This document shows, in pieces, positions 14,517 through 23,196 of a DNA stretch of 30,506 bases. The DNA lies in NCBI GenBank assembly GCA_020024815.1, contig JAHHTE010000006.1, forward strand, positions 1 through 30,506. The letters are read 5' to 3'. The number at the start of each line of letters is the position of its first letter. Position 1 is the stretch's first letter. Below the pieces are notes generated by a model. The model searched no databases and was not told the DNA's origin. It was given only the letters and a program-made list of their open reading frames with translations. Both the position numbers and the translations under genes were made by a program. This DNA comes from Mailhella sp. GTDB lineage: Bacteria > Desulfobacterota > Desulfovibrionia > Desulfovibrionales > Desulfovibrionaceae.

Positions 14517-15923
14517 CTATTTTGTATAAATTTTAACCAAATTTGTTCCTTGAGATTGCAACTCGTATGGTTGATCGCCAACAGTAAGAACAATTTTTTC
14601 CCCTTGTGGAATTTCTTTTGCATTATCAATAAAATCTTGCACTCTTACTAAATGATTTAATTCTTCAGAATTTTTTACATAAGAAGGAAAAATTCCCCAC
14701 GCAAAATTTAATTTGTGTAAAACATTTTTACTTTGCGTAAGTGCATAAATTTTATGTTTTGGTCTACAAGAAGAGAGATACAAAGCACTCTTACCTGATC
14801 TAGAATGAGCAGCAAGAGCAAAAGCATTTGCTTTTTCAGCCAAAAGGCAAGCAGAGTATGCCAAAAATTTAGGCAAACCGCAACTAAATTCTGGACTTTT
14901 TAAAACATTATTTTTTATCATAAAATCTTCTGCTTTATCTGTTATTTCACGCATATACTTAACTGTTTCAACAGGATATTTACCCATTGCTGTTTCTTCA
15001 GAAAGCATAACACAATCTGCCCCATCAATAACAGCATTAGCAACATCAGTTACTTCTGCTCTTGTTGGAGCTTTTGCATTTACCATTGAAAGAAGCATTT
15101 GCGTTGCAACAATAACAGGCTTTGACGCTTCATTACATGCTTTAATAATATGTTTTTGAATAGAAGGAAGAGCAGGCAAAGGACATTCAACCCCTAAATC
15201 CCCTCTTGCAACCATGATCATATCACTTACTTCAATAATACTTTCAAGATTATCAATAGCAAGTTGTCGTTCAAGTTTAGCAACAATAGGAAGTTCCGTT
15301 CCAAACTCTCGCATTTTATTACGTAATAAATGAATATCTTCTGCTCGTTGCACAAAAGATAAAGCAACAGCATCAACGCCAAGCTCTATTCCTACTGCAA
15401 GATCATTTAAATCTTTTTCTGTTAATGCAGGCAAATTAATTGCTTTTTGTGGAAGAGCTAAACCTTTTTTAGATGTTATAATACCATAACTTTGTGATTC
15501 AATTAAAATGCCTTTTTCAACACATTCTTTAACTTGAAATTGTAAAGAACCATCTGCCAACACAAGGCTATCACCTATTCTAAGCGTTTCTAAAAGTTCT
15601 TCATAATCAAAAGGTAAAAAACGATATTCTTTATTAATGCATTCTTTACCTAAAAAGAATATATCCCCTTTTTGTACCTCATAACTATCAACAGGTAAAA
15701 CACCTATACGAATTTTAGGACCTGACAAATCTTGTAAAATAGTTAAACAAACACCAAGTTTTTTCTCTACCTTTCTTATTGAGCCAATAACATTATAGAA
15801 AAACTCTTTATTTCCATGAGAAAAATTCAAGCGAAAAATGTTTACGCCAGCTTTTGCAAGATTCAATAATGTTGTTTCATTTGCAGAATTTGGACCAATA
15901 GTAGCAATAATCTTTGTTCGCAT
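14517..15923 (-). CDS. pyk: Pyruvate kinase
   Basis: A 468-residue pyruvate kinase that converts phosphoenolpyruvate and ADP to pyruvate and ATP in glycolysis. Motifs in order are TKIIATIGPNS at the N-terminus, FRLNFSHG (28-35), ILQDLSGPKIR (61-71), the B-domain, AVALSFVQ, the catalytic-lysine region IVAKLER, DMIMVARGDLGVE and PTRAEVTDVANAV. In the normal ATQMLESM stretch the glutamate is leucine (ATQMLLSM). The C-terminal allosteric domain is present but short. It starts at an ATG with a perfect AGGAGG five bases upstream and its own promoter, and is followed after two bases by the HD-GYP gene. Confidence 0.95.
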   Translation of the reverse strand: MRTKIIATIGPNSANETTLLNLAKAGVNIFRLNFSHGNKEFFYNVIGSIRKVEKKLGVCLTILQDLSGPKIRIGVLPVDSYEVQKGDIFFLGKECINKEYRFLPFDYEELLETLRIGDSLVLADGSLQFQVKECVEKGILIESQSYGIITSKKGLALPQKAINLPALTEKDLNDLAVGIELGVDAVALSFVQRAEDIHLLRNKMREFGTELPIVAKLERQLAIDNLESIIEVSDMIMVARGDLGVECPLPALPSIQKHIIKACNEASKPVIVATQMLLSMVNAKAPTRAEVTDVANAVIDGADCVMLSEETAMGKYPVETVKYMREITDKAEDFMIKNNVLKSPEFSCGLPKFLAYSACLLAEKANAFALAAHSRSGKSALYLSSCRPKHKIYALTQSKNVLHKLNFAWGIFPSYVKNSEELNHLVRVQDFIDNAKEIPQGEKIVLTVGDQPYELQSQGTNLVKIYTK

Positions 15924-15946
15924 AGATCCTCCTAAAAGTTATAATG

Positions 15947-15975
15947 AGTATAAAAAATTTTTTTAAATAACGCAA
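15947..15975 (-). promoter_or_regulatory. Promoter for pyk-HD-GYP operon
   Basis: On the minus strand: a -35 box TTGCGT (15970-15975), a 17-base spacer and a -10 box TATACT (15947-15952). The AGGAGG ribosome binding site and the pyk ATG follow within about 25 bases. Confidence 0.7.
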
Positions 15976-16082
15976 GTTAAGCCCTGTTAATAGGTGGAAA
16001 TAAATACTTTTTTAGATTTTTTTCTTTAACCTATTAAACAAAATACTCAATAATACTAAGTGTATAAAAATTATCCTCTCAC

Positions 16083-16112
16083 TTGACAAAAAATAATTTT
16101 GAGGGCTAAAGT
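16083..16112 (+). promoter_or_regulatory. Probable mraZ/dcw promoter
   Basis: A perfect -35 box TTGACA (16083-16088) with, 18 bases on, TAAAGT (16107-16112) as the best -10. The first MraZ-type box overlaps this -10. Transcription would begin near 16119, giving a very short leader. Confidence 0.55.
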
Positions 16113-16135
16113 GGGAAAAAGTGGAAAAAAGTGGA
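16108..16135 (+). promoter_or_regulatory. Three MraZ-type operator boxes (AAAGTGG, 10-bp period)
   Basis: AAAGTGG occurs at 16108, 16118 and 16128, one DNA turn apart, ending five bases before the mraZ ATG. MraZ is known to bind short direct repeats with GTGG/TGGG cores upstream of its own gene. The boxes overlap the likely -10, the start of transcription and the only ribosome-binding-like sequence (GTGGA), which fits autorepression. Confidence 0.75.
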
Positions 16136-16140
16136 TAAAA

Positions 16141-16686
16141 ATGATTTTTAGAGGTAGATCACAACGCAATTTAGACCCAAAGGGTCGTTTTATGCTTTCT
16201 CCTGAATATAGAGAAAGCCTCTCTTTGCGTATGCAAGAACCTACCCAAAACACTATTCCACAAAATTCCACAAATTGCGGAGAAAATGTACCAACCTCTT
16301 CTGAAAACAATACCCCCCCTATTTCCACAGAAACTAAATTAGTTATAACAACTTATGATGATTGTCTAGTTGCATATCCTTGGCTTGATTGGATAAAATT
16401 GGAAGAACAATTTACAAGACTGACTAATCCTTCCCCTAGTGTTAGAAATTTTCGCCGTCTTTTTATTGGAGGAGCGGAAGAACATATTCTTGATACACAA
16501 GGAAGAATACGTCTTTCACAAGATCACCGTGAATATGCAAAATTAGAAAAAGAAGTTACTATTCTTGGGCTAACAAATCGCTTTGAAATATGGAATCCCA
16601 CACTTTTAAAACAACGGATGGAAGCTGAAAGTTTTGAAAGTGTAAGTGATGAGCTTAATAATAGTGGTATTGATTTTGCTATATAA
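16141..16686 (+). CDS. mraZ: MraZ transcriptional regulator of the dcw cluster, with insertion
   Basis: A 181-residue MraZ, longer than the usual 140-155. The two AbrB-like half domains carry the DxxxGR signatures LDPKGR (11-16) and LDTQGR (117-122). MraZ forms rings that bind repeats before its gene and represses the dcw operon. Between the first helix (PEYRESL) and the strand KLVITTYDDCLVAYP lies a polar stretch, about residues 29-65, rich in N, S, T, P and Q, which accounts for the extra length. The ATG at 16141 fits the family start (MIFRGRS). A TTG at 16099 in frame would read through the operator and is rejected. The ribosome binding site is weak (GGA at 16133). Confidence 0.9.
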   Translation: MIFRGRSQRNLDPKGRFMLSPEYRESLSLRMQEPTQNTIPQNSTNCGENVPTSSENNTPPISTETKLVITTYDDCLVAYPWLDWIKLEEQFTRLTNPSPSVRNFRRLFIGGAEEHILDTQGRIRLSQDHREYAKLEKEVTILGLTNRFEIWNPTLLKQRMEAESFESVSDELNNSGIDFAI

Positions 16687-16697
16687 GAGGCTTTTTT

Positions 16698-17705
16698 ATG
16701 TCAGTAAATGCACAAAACGCTCAACATATTTCTGTTCTCTTGCAAGAAGTTATTCATGCTCTTATGAGTGAAGAAAATAAAAACAGTCAAAATCCATGGT
16801 TTTTAGATGGAACATTGGGTCTTGCTGGACATAGTAAAACATTACTTACTGAATTTCAAAAACTCAATATAAAAGCACAATTATGTGGCTTAGATAGAGA
16901 TCCCCAAGCTCTTAGCCGAGCAACAGAAAATCTTCAAGATTTTCAAGAACAAATTCATTTATTTGAATCTGATTATGCTTCCTATGAACAGATTTTACCT
17001 CAAATAAATAATCCACTTTTTAATGGAATATTACTTGATTTAGGAGTTTCTTCATTACAACTTGATGTTGCTGAACGAGGCTTTAGTTATCACAAAGAAG
17101 GACCTTTAAATATGCGTATGGATATGGGATATTTACAGCAAAAAGAAGCAAAACCCCATTCTGAAACAGCATATAGTTTTGTTAATAAAGCAGATTTTAA
17201 CACAATAAAACATGTTATTGATGAATATGGTGAAGATCCACAAGCAGGCAAAATTGCTCGGGCTATTGTGGATAAAAGACAAGAAAAACCAATAGAAAAT
17301 ACAAAGGAATTAGCAGATATTATTTATTATGCATATCCAGCTAAATGGCGTGCAACAGCAAGAAATCACCCTGCTACACGTACATTTCAAGCTATTCGTA
17401 TGTATGTAAACGATGAATTAGGTCAATTAAACCGTTTTTTAGACACAATTATTCATCATGTTGCCCCACGTGGAATTATTGCTATTATTACCTTTCATTC
17501 TCTTGAAGATAGAATAGTAAAGCAAAAATTTAAAGAATGGGCAACAGACTGTATTTGCCCTCCCCACCTTCCTCAATGTGTTTGTAACCACAAAAAAATC
17601 GCAGAGATACTTACTAAAAAACCCATTTTACCAAACAAAGAGGAATGTCTTTTAAACCCAAGAGCAAGCAGTGCAAAATTACGTATAGCCCAAAAAGTAG
17701 GATAA
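16698..17705 (+). CDS. rsmH: 16S rRNA (cytosine-1402-N4)-methyltransferase
   Basis: A 335-residue RsmH (MraW) that methylates C1402 of 16S rRNA in the decoding centre with S-adenosylmethionine. The SAM-binding motif is FLDGTLGLAGHSKTLL (35-50), with a D-L-A variation from the usual TLGGGGHS. LDLGVSSLQLDVAERGFSY, LNMRMDM, the FHSLEDRIVKQKFKEW stretch and the C-terminal NPRASSAKLRIAQK are canonical. The ribosome binding site AAGAGG lies upstream and the gap to mraZ is 11 bases. It stands second in the dcw cluster as in most bacteria. Confidence 0.96.
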   Translation: MSVNAQNAQHISVLLQEVIHALMSEENKNSQNPWFLDGTLGLAGHSKTLLTEFQKLNIKAQLCGLDRDPQALSRATENLQDFQEQIHLFESDYASYEQILPQINNPLFNGILLDLGVSSLQLDVAERGFSYHKEGPLNMRMDMGYLQQKEAKPHSETAYSFVNKADFNTIKHVIDEYGEDPQAGKIARAIVDKRQEKPIENTKELADIIYYAYPAKWRATARNHPATRTFQAIRMYVNDELGQLNRFLDTIIHHVAPRGIIAIITFHSLEDRIVKQKFKEWATDCICPPHLPQCVCNHKKIAEILTKKPILPNKEECLLNPRASSAKLRIAQKVG

Positions 17706-17706
17706 A

Positions 17707-18048
17707 ATGTCAGAACAACTATTACAAGACCCAGATAAAAATAAATATGATCCCATAGAAGCCCAAATTTCCTCTACTACAAATGGAGCTTGGGGACTTG
17801 TTATGATGATTTCTCTCCTTTTTAGTCTTGCTATGGGTGTTTCCCTTATTTGGATTAGTATTGCAAGAAATGACTTAGGTTTTGAAATATTTAAATTACA
17901 GAAAGAATTAGATAATGGCACTGCTCATATTACAAAACTTGAAGTTGAAAGAGATAGCCTTCTTTCTCCTTATGTCTTAGATGAAAAAGCAAAAAAACTT
18001 GGACTTCGTATTGCTGATCCAGGACAAATTAGAAGGCTTATTGATTAG
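17707..18048 (+). CDS. ftsL: FtsL-like divisome protein
   Basis: A 113-residue bitopic protein. About 27 cytoplasmic residues precede one membrane segment (about 29-52, GLVMMISLLFSLAMGVSLIWISI). A periplasmic coiled-coil region follows (FKLQKELDNGTAHITKLEVERDSLL), then a short C-terminus YVLDEKAKKLGLRIADPGQIRRL, typical of FtsL. FtsL joins FtsB and FtsQ to activate FtsW-FtsI at the septum. Sequence identity in this family is low, so the call rests on size, topology, the C-terminal pattern and position between rsmH and ftsI. It starts one base after the rsmH stop with AGGA in the rsmH end. Confidence 0.8.
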   Translation: MSEQLLQDPDKNKYDPIEAQISSTTNGAWGLVMMISLLFSLAMGVSLIWISIARNDLGFEIFKLQKELDNGTAHITKLEVERDSLLSPYVLDEKAKKLGLRIADPGQIRRLID

Positions 18049-18066
18049 AATATTAGGTTAATTATA

Positions 18067-20271
18067 ATGATGAGAGTGCAACAAAATAATACGGGTTTAC
18101 GCCGTAAAAAAAATAAATTTAATACAAAAAAAAGTTCCAATTCAAAAAAGGAAAATTGGAAATCTCCACACTTACCTCATTTCAATTTACCTACTGATAT
18201 AACAAAAGCCCGTTTTCAAATAGTAGCTTTAATCTTTATTGGAATTTGGATTATTTTATGGTGCAGGGCATTTTATTTACAAATTGTAATTGGCCCAGAA
18301 CTTCGACAAATGGCATCTAAACAACATCAAATAACCCAATTAGTTGAAGCAAAACGTGGTAATATTTATGATAGAAATGGACAAATCCTAGCTCGTAGTG
18401 TTGAAGCAAAATCTGTGTATGCTCACCCTAAACAAATTACAGATAAAGCTTTTGCAGCTAAAACCATTGCTCCTATTTTAGGATTAAACAAAAAACGCTT
18501 ACAAGAACATTTTGAAGAAGATCGTTCTTTTATTTGGCTAAAAAGAAAAGTTGATGATGCAACAGCATTAGCTATTCAAAAAACCAATATCCCAGGTATT
18601 GGACTTAGCACAGAATATGAACGTGTATATCCTTATAAACATTTAGCAGGGCAATTACTTGGCTTTGTTGGTGTAGACAATAAAGGTCTTGAAGGCATTG
18701 AAAGAGCTTTTAATGACAAACTTGTTGGAGACTCACAAAAACAAATTGTACCAAGAGATATAGCTGGCCGAGCTTTATATGATATTAACGATAAAGATAG
18801 TCGAGGAGAAGATTTACATTTAACTATTGATGTTCAACTCCAATTTATTGCTGAAGAAGTTATTGCAAAAGCAGTTGAAACAAATGAAGCAAAATGGGGT
18901 GGCGTTCTTATTGTTGATGCTAAAAAAAGTAATATCTTAGCTTGGGCACAATATCCTTTCTTTAACCCTAATAATTTTAGAAATTATAGCCCTACAATTT
19001 ATAGAAACCGTTTAGCTGCTGATGCTGTTGAACCTGGTTCAACATTTAAACCTCTTATAATTGCAGGTGCATTACAAAAAAAAGTTATTGATTTAACAAC
19101 TAAATTTTACACAGAAAAAGGTGTTTGGACAATAGACCATATCAAAATTGGTAAAAGTAAAAAACCTTTTACTATTGGTGATGATGGAAGAGCATACGAA
19201 GACTTAACTCCAGAAGAAATTTTAGCCTATTCAAGTAATATTGGTATGGCAAAAATAACCCAAGCTATGGGTGCAAAAACAACAAGAAATTTCCTTCTTG
19301 ATTTAGGTTTTGGAAAAGATACTGGTGTAGGTGTTGCTGAAAGTAAAGGTATCATTCGTCCTCTAAAAGATTGGAGTGAGGCTGACCTTTTATCTACTGG
19401 ATTTGGACAAAGTTTATCTGTTACTGCATTACAAATGGTTCAAGCTTTCAACATATTAGCTAATGATGGTGAAAGAGTACAACTACATATCTTGCAAGAT
19501 GATGAAAATAATGTTGCAGAACAAAATGTTATTGATCGAAAAGTTGCTCGTAATGTTTTAAAAATGATGGAAACAGTTGTTGACGGAAATGGTACAGGAA
19601 AAAATGCTCGTATACCCGGGGTAAGAGTTGCAGGTAAAACTGGTACTGCACAAAAAGCCCATGAAAATAATACAGCAGGTTACAGTGATAAACGTATGGC
19701 ATCATTTATTGGTATTGTTCCTGCTGATAGCCCAAAATATGTTATTTATATTATTTTAGATAACTTAGAAAAAAATTCTTATGGTGGTAAACTCGCTGCA
19801 CCTGTTTTCCAAGAAATAGCTCAAAGAAGTATGGCATATAGCGGAGATTTACCTGATGTTATTTTCGCAAGTGAATCAGATAATCTTACTGGTAAAACAA
19901 TAAAAAAACAGTTTGATAAAAAAACACAAATAAAACGTGGTGTTGTTCCAAATGTTACAAAATTAAGTCTAAAAAAAGCCATAGAAATTTTCCAAGAATT
20001 TGGACAACTTCCTGAAATTATAGGTGAAGGTCTTTATGTTGTAAAACAAGAACCACCTGCTGGAACAAAAATAATTATAGAAGATGATAAGAAAAAAGAA
20101 ACAGTTATCAATCATACCTATAAATTATATTTATCAGAGCAAAGTATTCTTGCAGAACAACAAAAACAAGAAAATACACCAACCCCCAATAACACTAAAA
20201 ATGTTAATGTGGAACAAAAACAACAAATAAACAACGACCAACAACCAAACAAAACAGGTGAAAAAAAATGA
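18067..20271 (+). CDS. ftsI: FtsI, septal peptidoglycan transpeptidase with PASTA domain
   Basis: A 734-residue class B penicillin-binding protein. A basic, lysine-rich cytoplasmic start (1-48) precedes one membrane anchor (about 51-68). The dimerisation/pedestal domain begins at KRGNIYDRNG (96-105). The transpeptidase has S325-T-F-K328 with the active-site serine, S389-S-N391 and K524-T-G526. After it come one PASTA repeat (about 626-690, VVPNVTKLSLKKA..) and a Gln/Asn-rich tail of about 40 residues. FtsI crosslinks septal peptidoglycan with FtsW. PASTA domains in FtsI are common in Firmicutes and also occur in some deltaproteobacteria. The ribosome binding site is weak (TTAGG), and ATGATG leaves two possible starts. 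Confidence 0.93.
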   Translation: MMRVQQNNTGLRRKKNKFNTKKSSNSKKENWKSPHLPHFNLPTDITKARFQIVALIFIGIWIILWCRAFYLQIVIGPELRQMASKQHQITQLVEAKRGNIYDRNGQILARSVEAKSVYAHPKQITDKAFAAKTIAPILGLNKKRLQEHFEEDRSFIWLKRKVDDATALAIQKTNIPGIGLSTEYERVYPYKHLAGQLLGFVGVDNKGLEGIERAFNDKLVGDSQKQIVPRDIAGRALYDINDKDSRGEDLHLTIDVQLQFIAEEVIAKAVETNEAKWGGVLIVDAKKSNILAWAQYPFFNPNNFRNYSPTIYRNRLAADAVEPGSTFKPLIIAGALQKKVIDLTTKFYTEKGVWTIDHIKIGKSKKPFTIGDDGRAYEDLTPEEILAYSSNIGMAKITQAMGAKTTRNFLLDLGFGKDTGVGVAESKGIIRPLKDWSEADLLSTGFGQSLSVTALQMVQAFNILANDGERVQLHILQDDENNVAEQNVIDRKVARNVLKMMETVVDGNGTGKNARIPGVRVAGKTGTAQKAHENNTAGYSDKRMASFIGIVPADSPKYVIYIILDNLEKNSYGGKLAAPVFQEIAQRSMAYSGDLPDVIFASESDNLTGKTIKKQFDKKTQIKRGVVPNVTKLSLKKAIEIFQEFGQLPEIIGEGLYVVKQEPPAGTKIIIEDDKKKETVINHTYKLYLSEQSILAEQQKQENTPTPNNTKNVNVEQKQQINNDQQPNKTGEKK

Positions 20272-21785
20272 AAATGACATATCAAAATCTTTGTGAATAC
20301 ATAAAATCACAAAACACAAATCTTGTTACAGACTCAAGAAAAGTGCAAGAAAATGATGTTTTTATTTTTATGCCTTTAGCACTTTCATCGCATAAAAAAG
20401 TGCAATACCCACCTATTACATATATTTCTGATGCTATTAAAAACGGAGCTAAATACATAGTTTTAACAAAAGAAAACTATCAAATACTTGAACAAGAAAA
20501 TATTGTTATTAATACTATTAATTATATACTTGTAGACAATGTTCGTTCTAGTCTTGGAGAACTTGCAAGCATTTATTATGAAACACAAAACTATCCTATT
20601 CCAGTAATTGCTATTGTTGGAACAAATGGAAAAACAACCTCAAGTTATCTTCTTGAACATTTGTACAAAGAATCTGGAAAAGAAGTAGCTGTATTAGGAA
20701 CTGTAAGTTATCACTGGAAAAATCATTTTGAAGATGCTCCCCTTACAACTCCTGATTGTTTAACTTTACATAAAGCTTTAGCAGAAATAAAAAAAGCCCA
20801 ATGCGATGCTGTTATTATGGAAGTTTCTTCCCATGCTATTGATCAAAACCGTGTAGCAGGAATTGCCTTTGACGGAGCTATTTTTACAAACCTTACTCAA
20901 GATCATTTAGATTACCATGAAACAATGGAAAATTACTTTGAAGCAAAAGCAAAACTTTTTACTTCAATGCCAAAAGCTACAAAAGTTATGAGTATTTTTG
21001 GAAATGATGAGTATGGCAAAAGACTTACAGAACTTTGCAAAACAGCTCACCCTTTTTATCTTCATACAAAAGGAAAAGCAGATTGTTCTTGTCTTGATTG
21101 CTCAAGCCCTATTATGCATGGGCAACTTCTTAAAAATACCCCTCAAGGACTTGTTATCCAACATTGCTATAATGGGAAAAAATGGGAATTGCATAGTCAA
21201 TTAGTAGGTGAACATAATGCTTGTAATATCTTAGGTGTTGAATGTCTTGCATTACAATTAGGCTTTAGCATTGATGATATGCAAAAATTAACAAATTTCG
21301 CAGGTGTTCCTGGTCGTCTTGAACGTATTTTTGATGAAAAAAACAATGTTAATTATTTTGTTGATTATGCTCATACCCCTGATGCCCTTATCCATGCTCA
21401 AGATGCATTAAGAAAGGCTGGGTTCACACGTATTATTACTGTTTTTGGTTGTGGTGGTGATAGAGATAGAACCAAAAGACCTCTTATGGGAAAAGCAGTT
21501 GCAGAAGCTAGTGATATAGTTATTCTTACTTCCGATAACCCAAGAACAGAAAATCCTGAACAAATTTTAGATGATATTATGCATGGTTTAAAAAATGCAA
21601 AAGAAATTCACCGTATTGCAAATAGAAAAGAAGCATTACACTTTGCTGTAAAAACAGCACAAAGTGGTGATGCTGTTCTTATTGCAGGAAAAGGGCATGA
21701 AACATACCAAATTATTGGTACAACAAAACATCACTTTAGCGATCAAGAAATTATAATGGAAGAAATCAATGCAAATAACAATTAA
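20268..21785 (+). CDS. murE: UDP-MurNAc-L-Ala-D-Glu:meso-diaminopimelate ligase
   Basis: A 505-residue Mur ligase. The N-terminal domain has TDSRKV (21-26), the ATP loop GTNGKTT (118-124), EVSSHAIDQNRV (185-196), NLTQDHLDYH, and the carbamylated-lysine region YFEAKAKLF (223-231). DNPRTE (423-428) is the motif that selects meso-DAP instead of lysine. It adds the third residue of the stem peptide in the cytoplasm. Its ATG overlaps the ftsI stop (ATGA), with AGGTG upstream. A CxCxxC cluster (273-278) in the central domain is unusual. Confidence 0.96.
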   Translation: MKMTYQNLCEYIKSQNTNLVTDSRKVQENDVFIFMPLALSSHKKVQYPPITYISDAIKNGAKYIVLTKENYQILEQENIVINTINYILVDNVRSSLGELASIYYETQNYPIPVIAIVGTNGKTTSSYLLEHLYKESGKEVAVLGTVSYHWKNHFEDAPLTTPDCLTLHKALAEIKKAQCDAVIMEVSSHAIDQNRVAGIAFDGAIFTNLTQDHLDYHETMENYFEAKAKLFTSMPKATKVMSIFGNDEYGKRLTELCKTAHPFYLHTKGKADCSCLDCSSPIMHGQLLKNTPQGLVIQHCYNGKKWELHSQLVGEHNACNILGVECLALQLGFSIDDMQKLTNFAGVPGRLERIFDEKNNVNYFVDYAHTPDALIHAQDALRKAGFTRIITVFGCGGDRDRTKRPLMGKAVAEASDIVILTSDNPRTENPEQILDDIMHGLKNAKEIHRIANRKEALHFAVKTAQSGDAVLIAGKGHETYQIIGTTKHHFSDQEIIMEEINANNN

Positions 21786-23196
21786 TCAAGCTCAACAAGA
21801 TTGTAATGCAACAATCATATATAACGGTGATACGACTTCTCTCTTTTTTGATGGAGCAGCCTCTGATAACCGTCTTATCCATGAAAATAATCTTTTTGTT
21901 TGTATTAAAGGCGAAAATGCAGATGGACATGATTTTGCATTAGATGCTGTTAAAAGAGGTGCAAAAGCTATTTTAGCAGAACATAATCCTTTTAAAGATG
22001 AAATTCCTGTTCCTGTATTATTAGTTGAAAATTCTATTACTGCACTTGGAAAAATTGCTCATGCTGCAAGACTTCGCTTTGGTGAAAACAAAAAAAATAA
22101 AGTTATTGGTATTACTGGAACAGCAGGAAAAACTTCTTTAAAAGAACTTGTAGCCCATATTTTATCCATAGGTACTGATTTATCTTTTCATGAAGAAAAT
22201 GTAGCAAAAAATATTTTAAATTATAATACACAAATAGGAATGCCTATTTCTATTTTAAATGCAACAGGTAAAGAAAAATATTGGGTTTTAGAACTTGGTA
22301 TTAGCCACCCACAAGATATGCATGAGCTTGGCACTATTCTTGTTCCTGATATGGCAATTATTTTAAATGCAGCAAATGGACATACAGAAGGACTTGGAGA
22401 TAAGGGAGTAGCTTTTTACAAAAGCCAAATTCTTAACTTCTTACCTCAAGATGGTGTAGGTTTTGTAAGTGCTGATTATCCAGAACTTTTTGTTCATTCA
22501 GCCTTTTTCCGTCCTGATACAAGATTTTTTAGCACAAGTTCAAAATTACCTTATCGTGCAAAGTTTAAAGAAATTACTCTTGAAGGACTTGGAGTATATG
22601 AAATTATTACCCCACAACATCATTTTGAAGTTGAAAGTTCATTTATTGGTAATTATGGAGCAGAAAATTGCATTGCTGCCTGTGCTTTAGCCTTAGAACT
22701 TGGTTTTAGTGAAGAACAAATTAAAAAAGGTATTAAAACAGCTTTAATACCACAAATGCGTTTTAATAAACATGAAAAAGGAAATTGGATCATTATTGAT
22801 GATACATATAATGCTAATCCCCTTTCCACTGCTCGCATGATTGAATCAGCTTCTGAACTTGCAAAAAATAAAGATTTTATCATGGTACTTGGAGAAATGA
22901 AAGAACTTGGCGATCTTGCAATTTTAGAACACCAAGAAATAGGCAAATTACTTGGAACAACAAACCCAATAGCGATTTATTATATTGGTAATTTAGCTCA
23001 AGCTATTCAAGACGGTTTAAAACAAAGTAATTATCAAGGATATTTTCACCTCATAAACAATAAAGAAGAATTTATTGAAAGTATTAATACTTTAAACTTT
23101 AACCATGAAAAACATTTAATTTTATTTAAAGGTTCTCGCTCTAATCATTTAGAAGAATACTTCAAATATTTTATGGAGCAAAATCATGCTTTATAA
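21769..23196 (+). CDS. murF: UDP-MurNAc-tripeptide:D-Ala-D-Ala ligase
   Basis: A 475-residue Mur ligase that completes the UDP-MurNAc-pentapeptide. It shows the ATP loop GITGTAGKTSLK (about 117-128), NYNTQIGMPISIL, LELGISHPQDM, the NAANGHTEGLGDK stretch and DDTYNANPLSTARMI in the C-terminal domain, all typical of MurF. The start at 21769 overlaps the end of murE by 17 bases. GGAAGAA lies upstream and agrees with this start. It overlaps mraY at its other end. Confidence 0.96.
   Translation: MQITINQAQQDCNATIIYNGDTTSLFFDGAASDNRLIHENNLFVCIKGENADGHDFALDAVKRGAKAILAEHNPFKDEIPVPVLLVENSITALGKIAHAARLRFGENKKNKVIGITGTAGKTSLKELVAHILSIGTDLSFHEENVAKNILNYNTQIGMPISILNATGKEKYWVLELGISHPQDMHELGTILVPDMAIILNAANGHTEGLGDKGVAFYKSQILNFLPQDGVGFVSADYPELFVHSAFFRPDTRFFSTSSKLPYRAKFKEITLEGLGVYEIITPQHHFEVESSFIGNYGAENCIAACALALELGFSEEQIKKGIKTALIPQMRFNKHEKGNWIIIDDTYNANPLSTARMIESASELAKNKDFIMVLGEMKELGDLAILEHQEIGKLLGTTNPIAIYYIGNLAQAIQDGLKQSNYQGYFHLINNKEEFIESINTLNFNHEKHLILFKGSRSNHLEEYFKYFMEQNHAL

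Noticed and set aside
15991..15998. Isolated GTGGA upstream of mraZ
   Set aside because: It lies more than 100 bases from the boxes and out of their 10-bp register, so chance is enough.
16099..16140. TTG start for mraZ giving 14 extra residues
   Set aside because: It would translate the operator repeats, and the family N-terminus begins at MIFRGRS.
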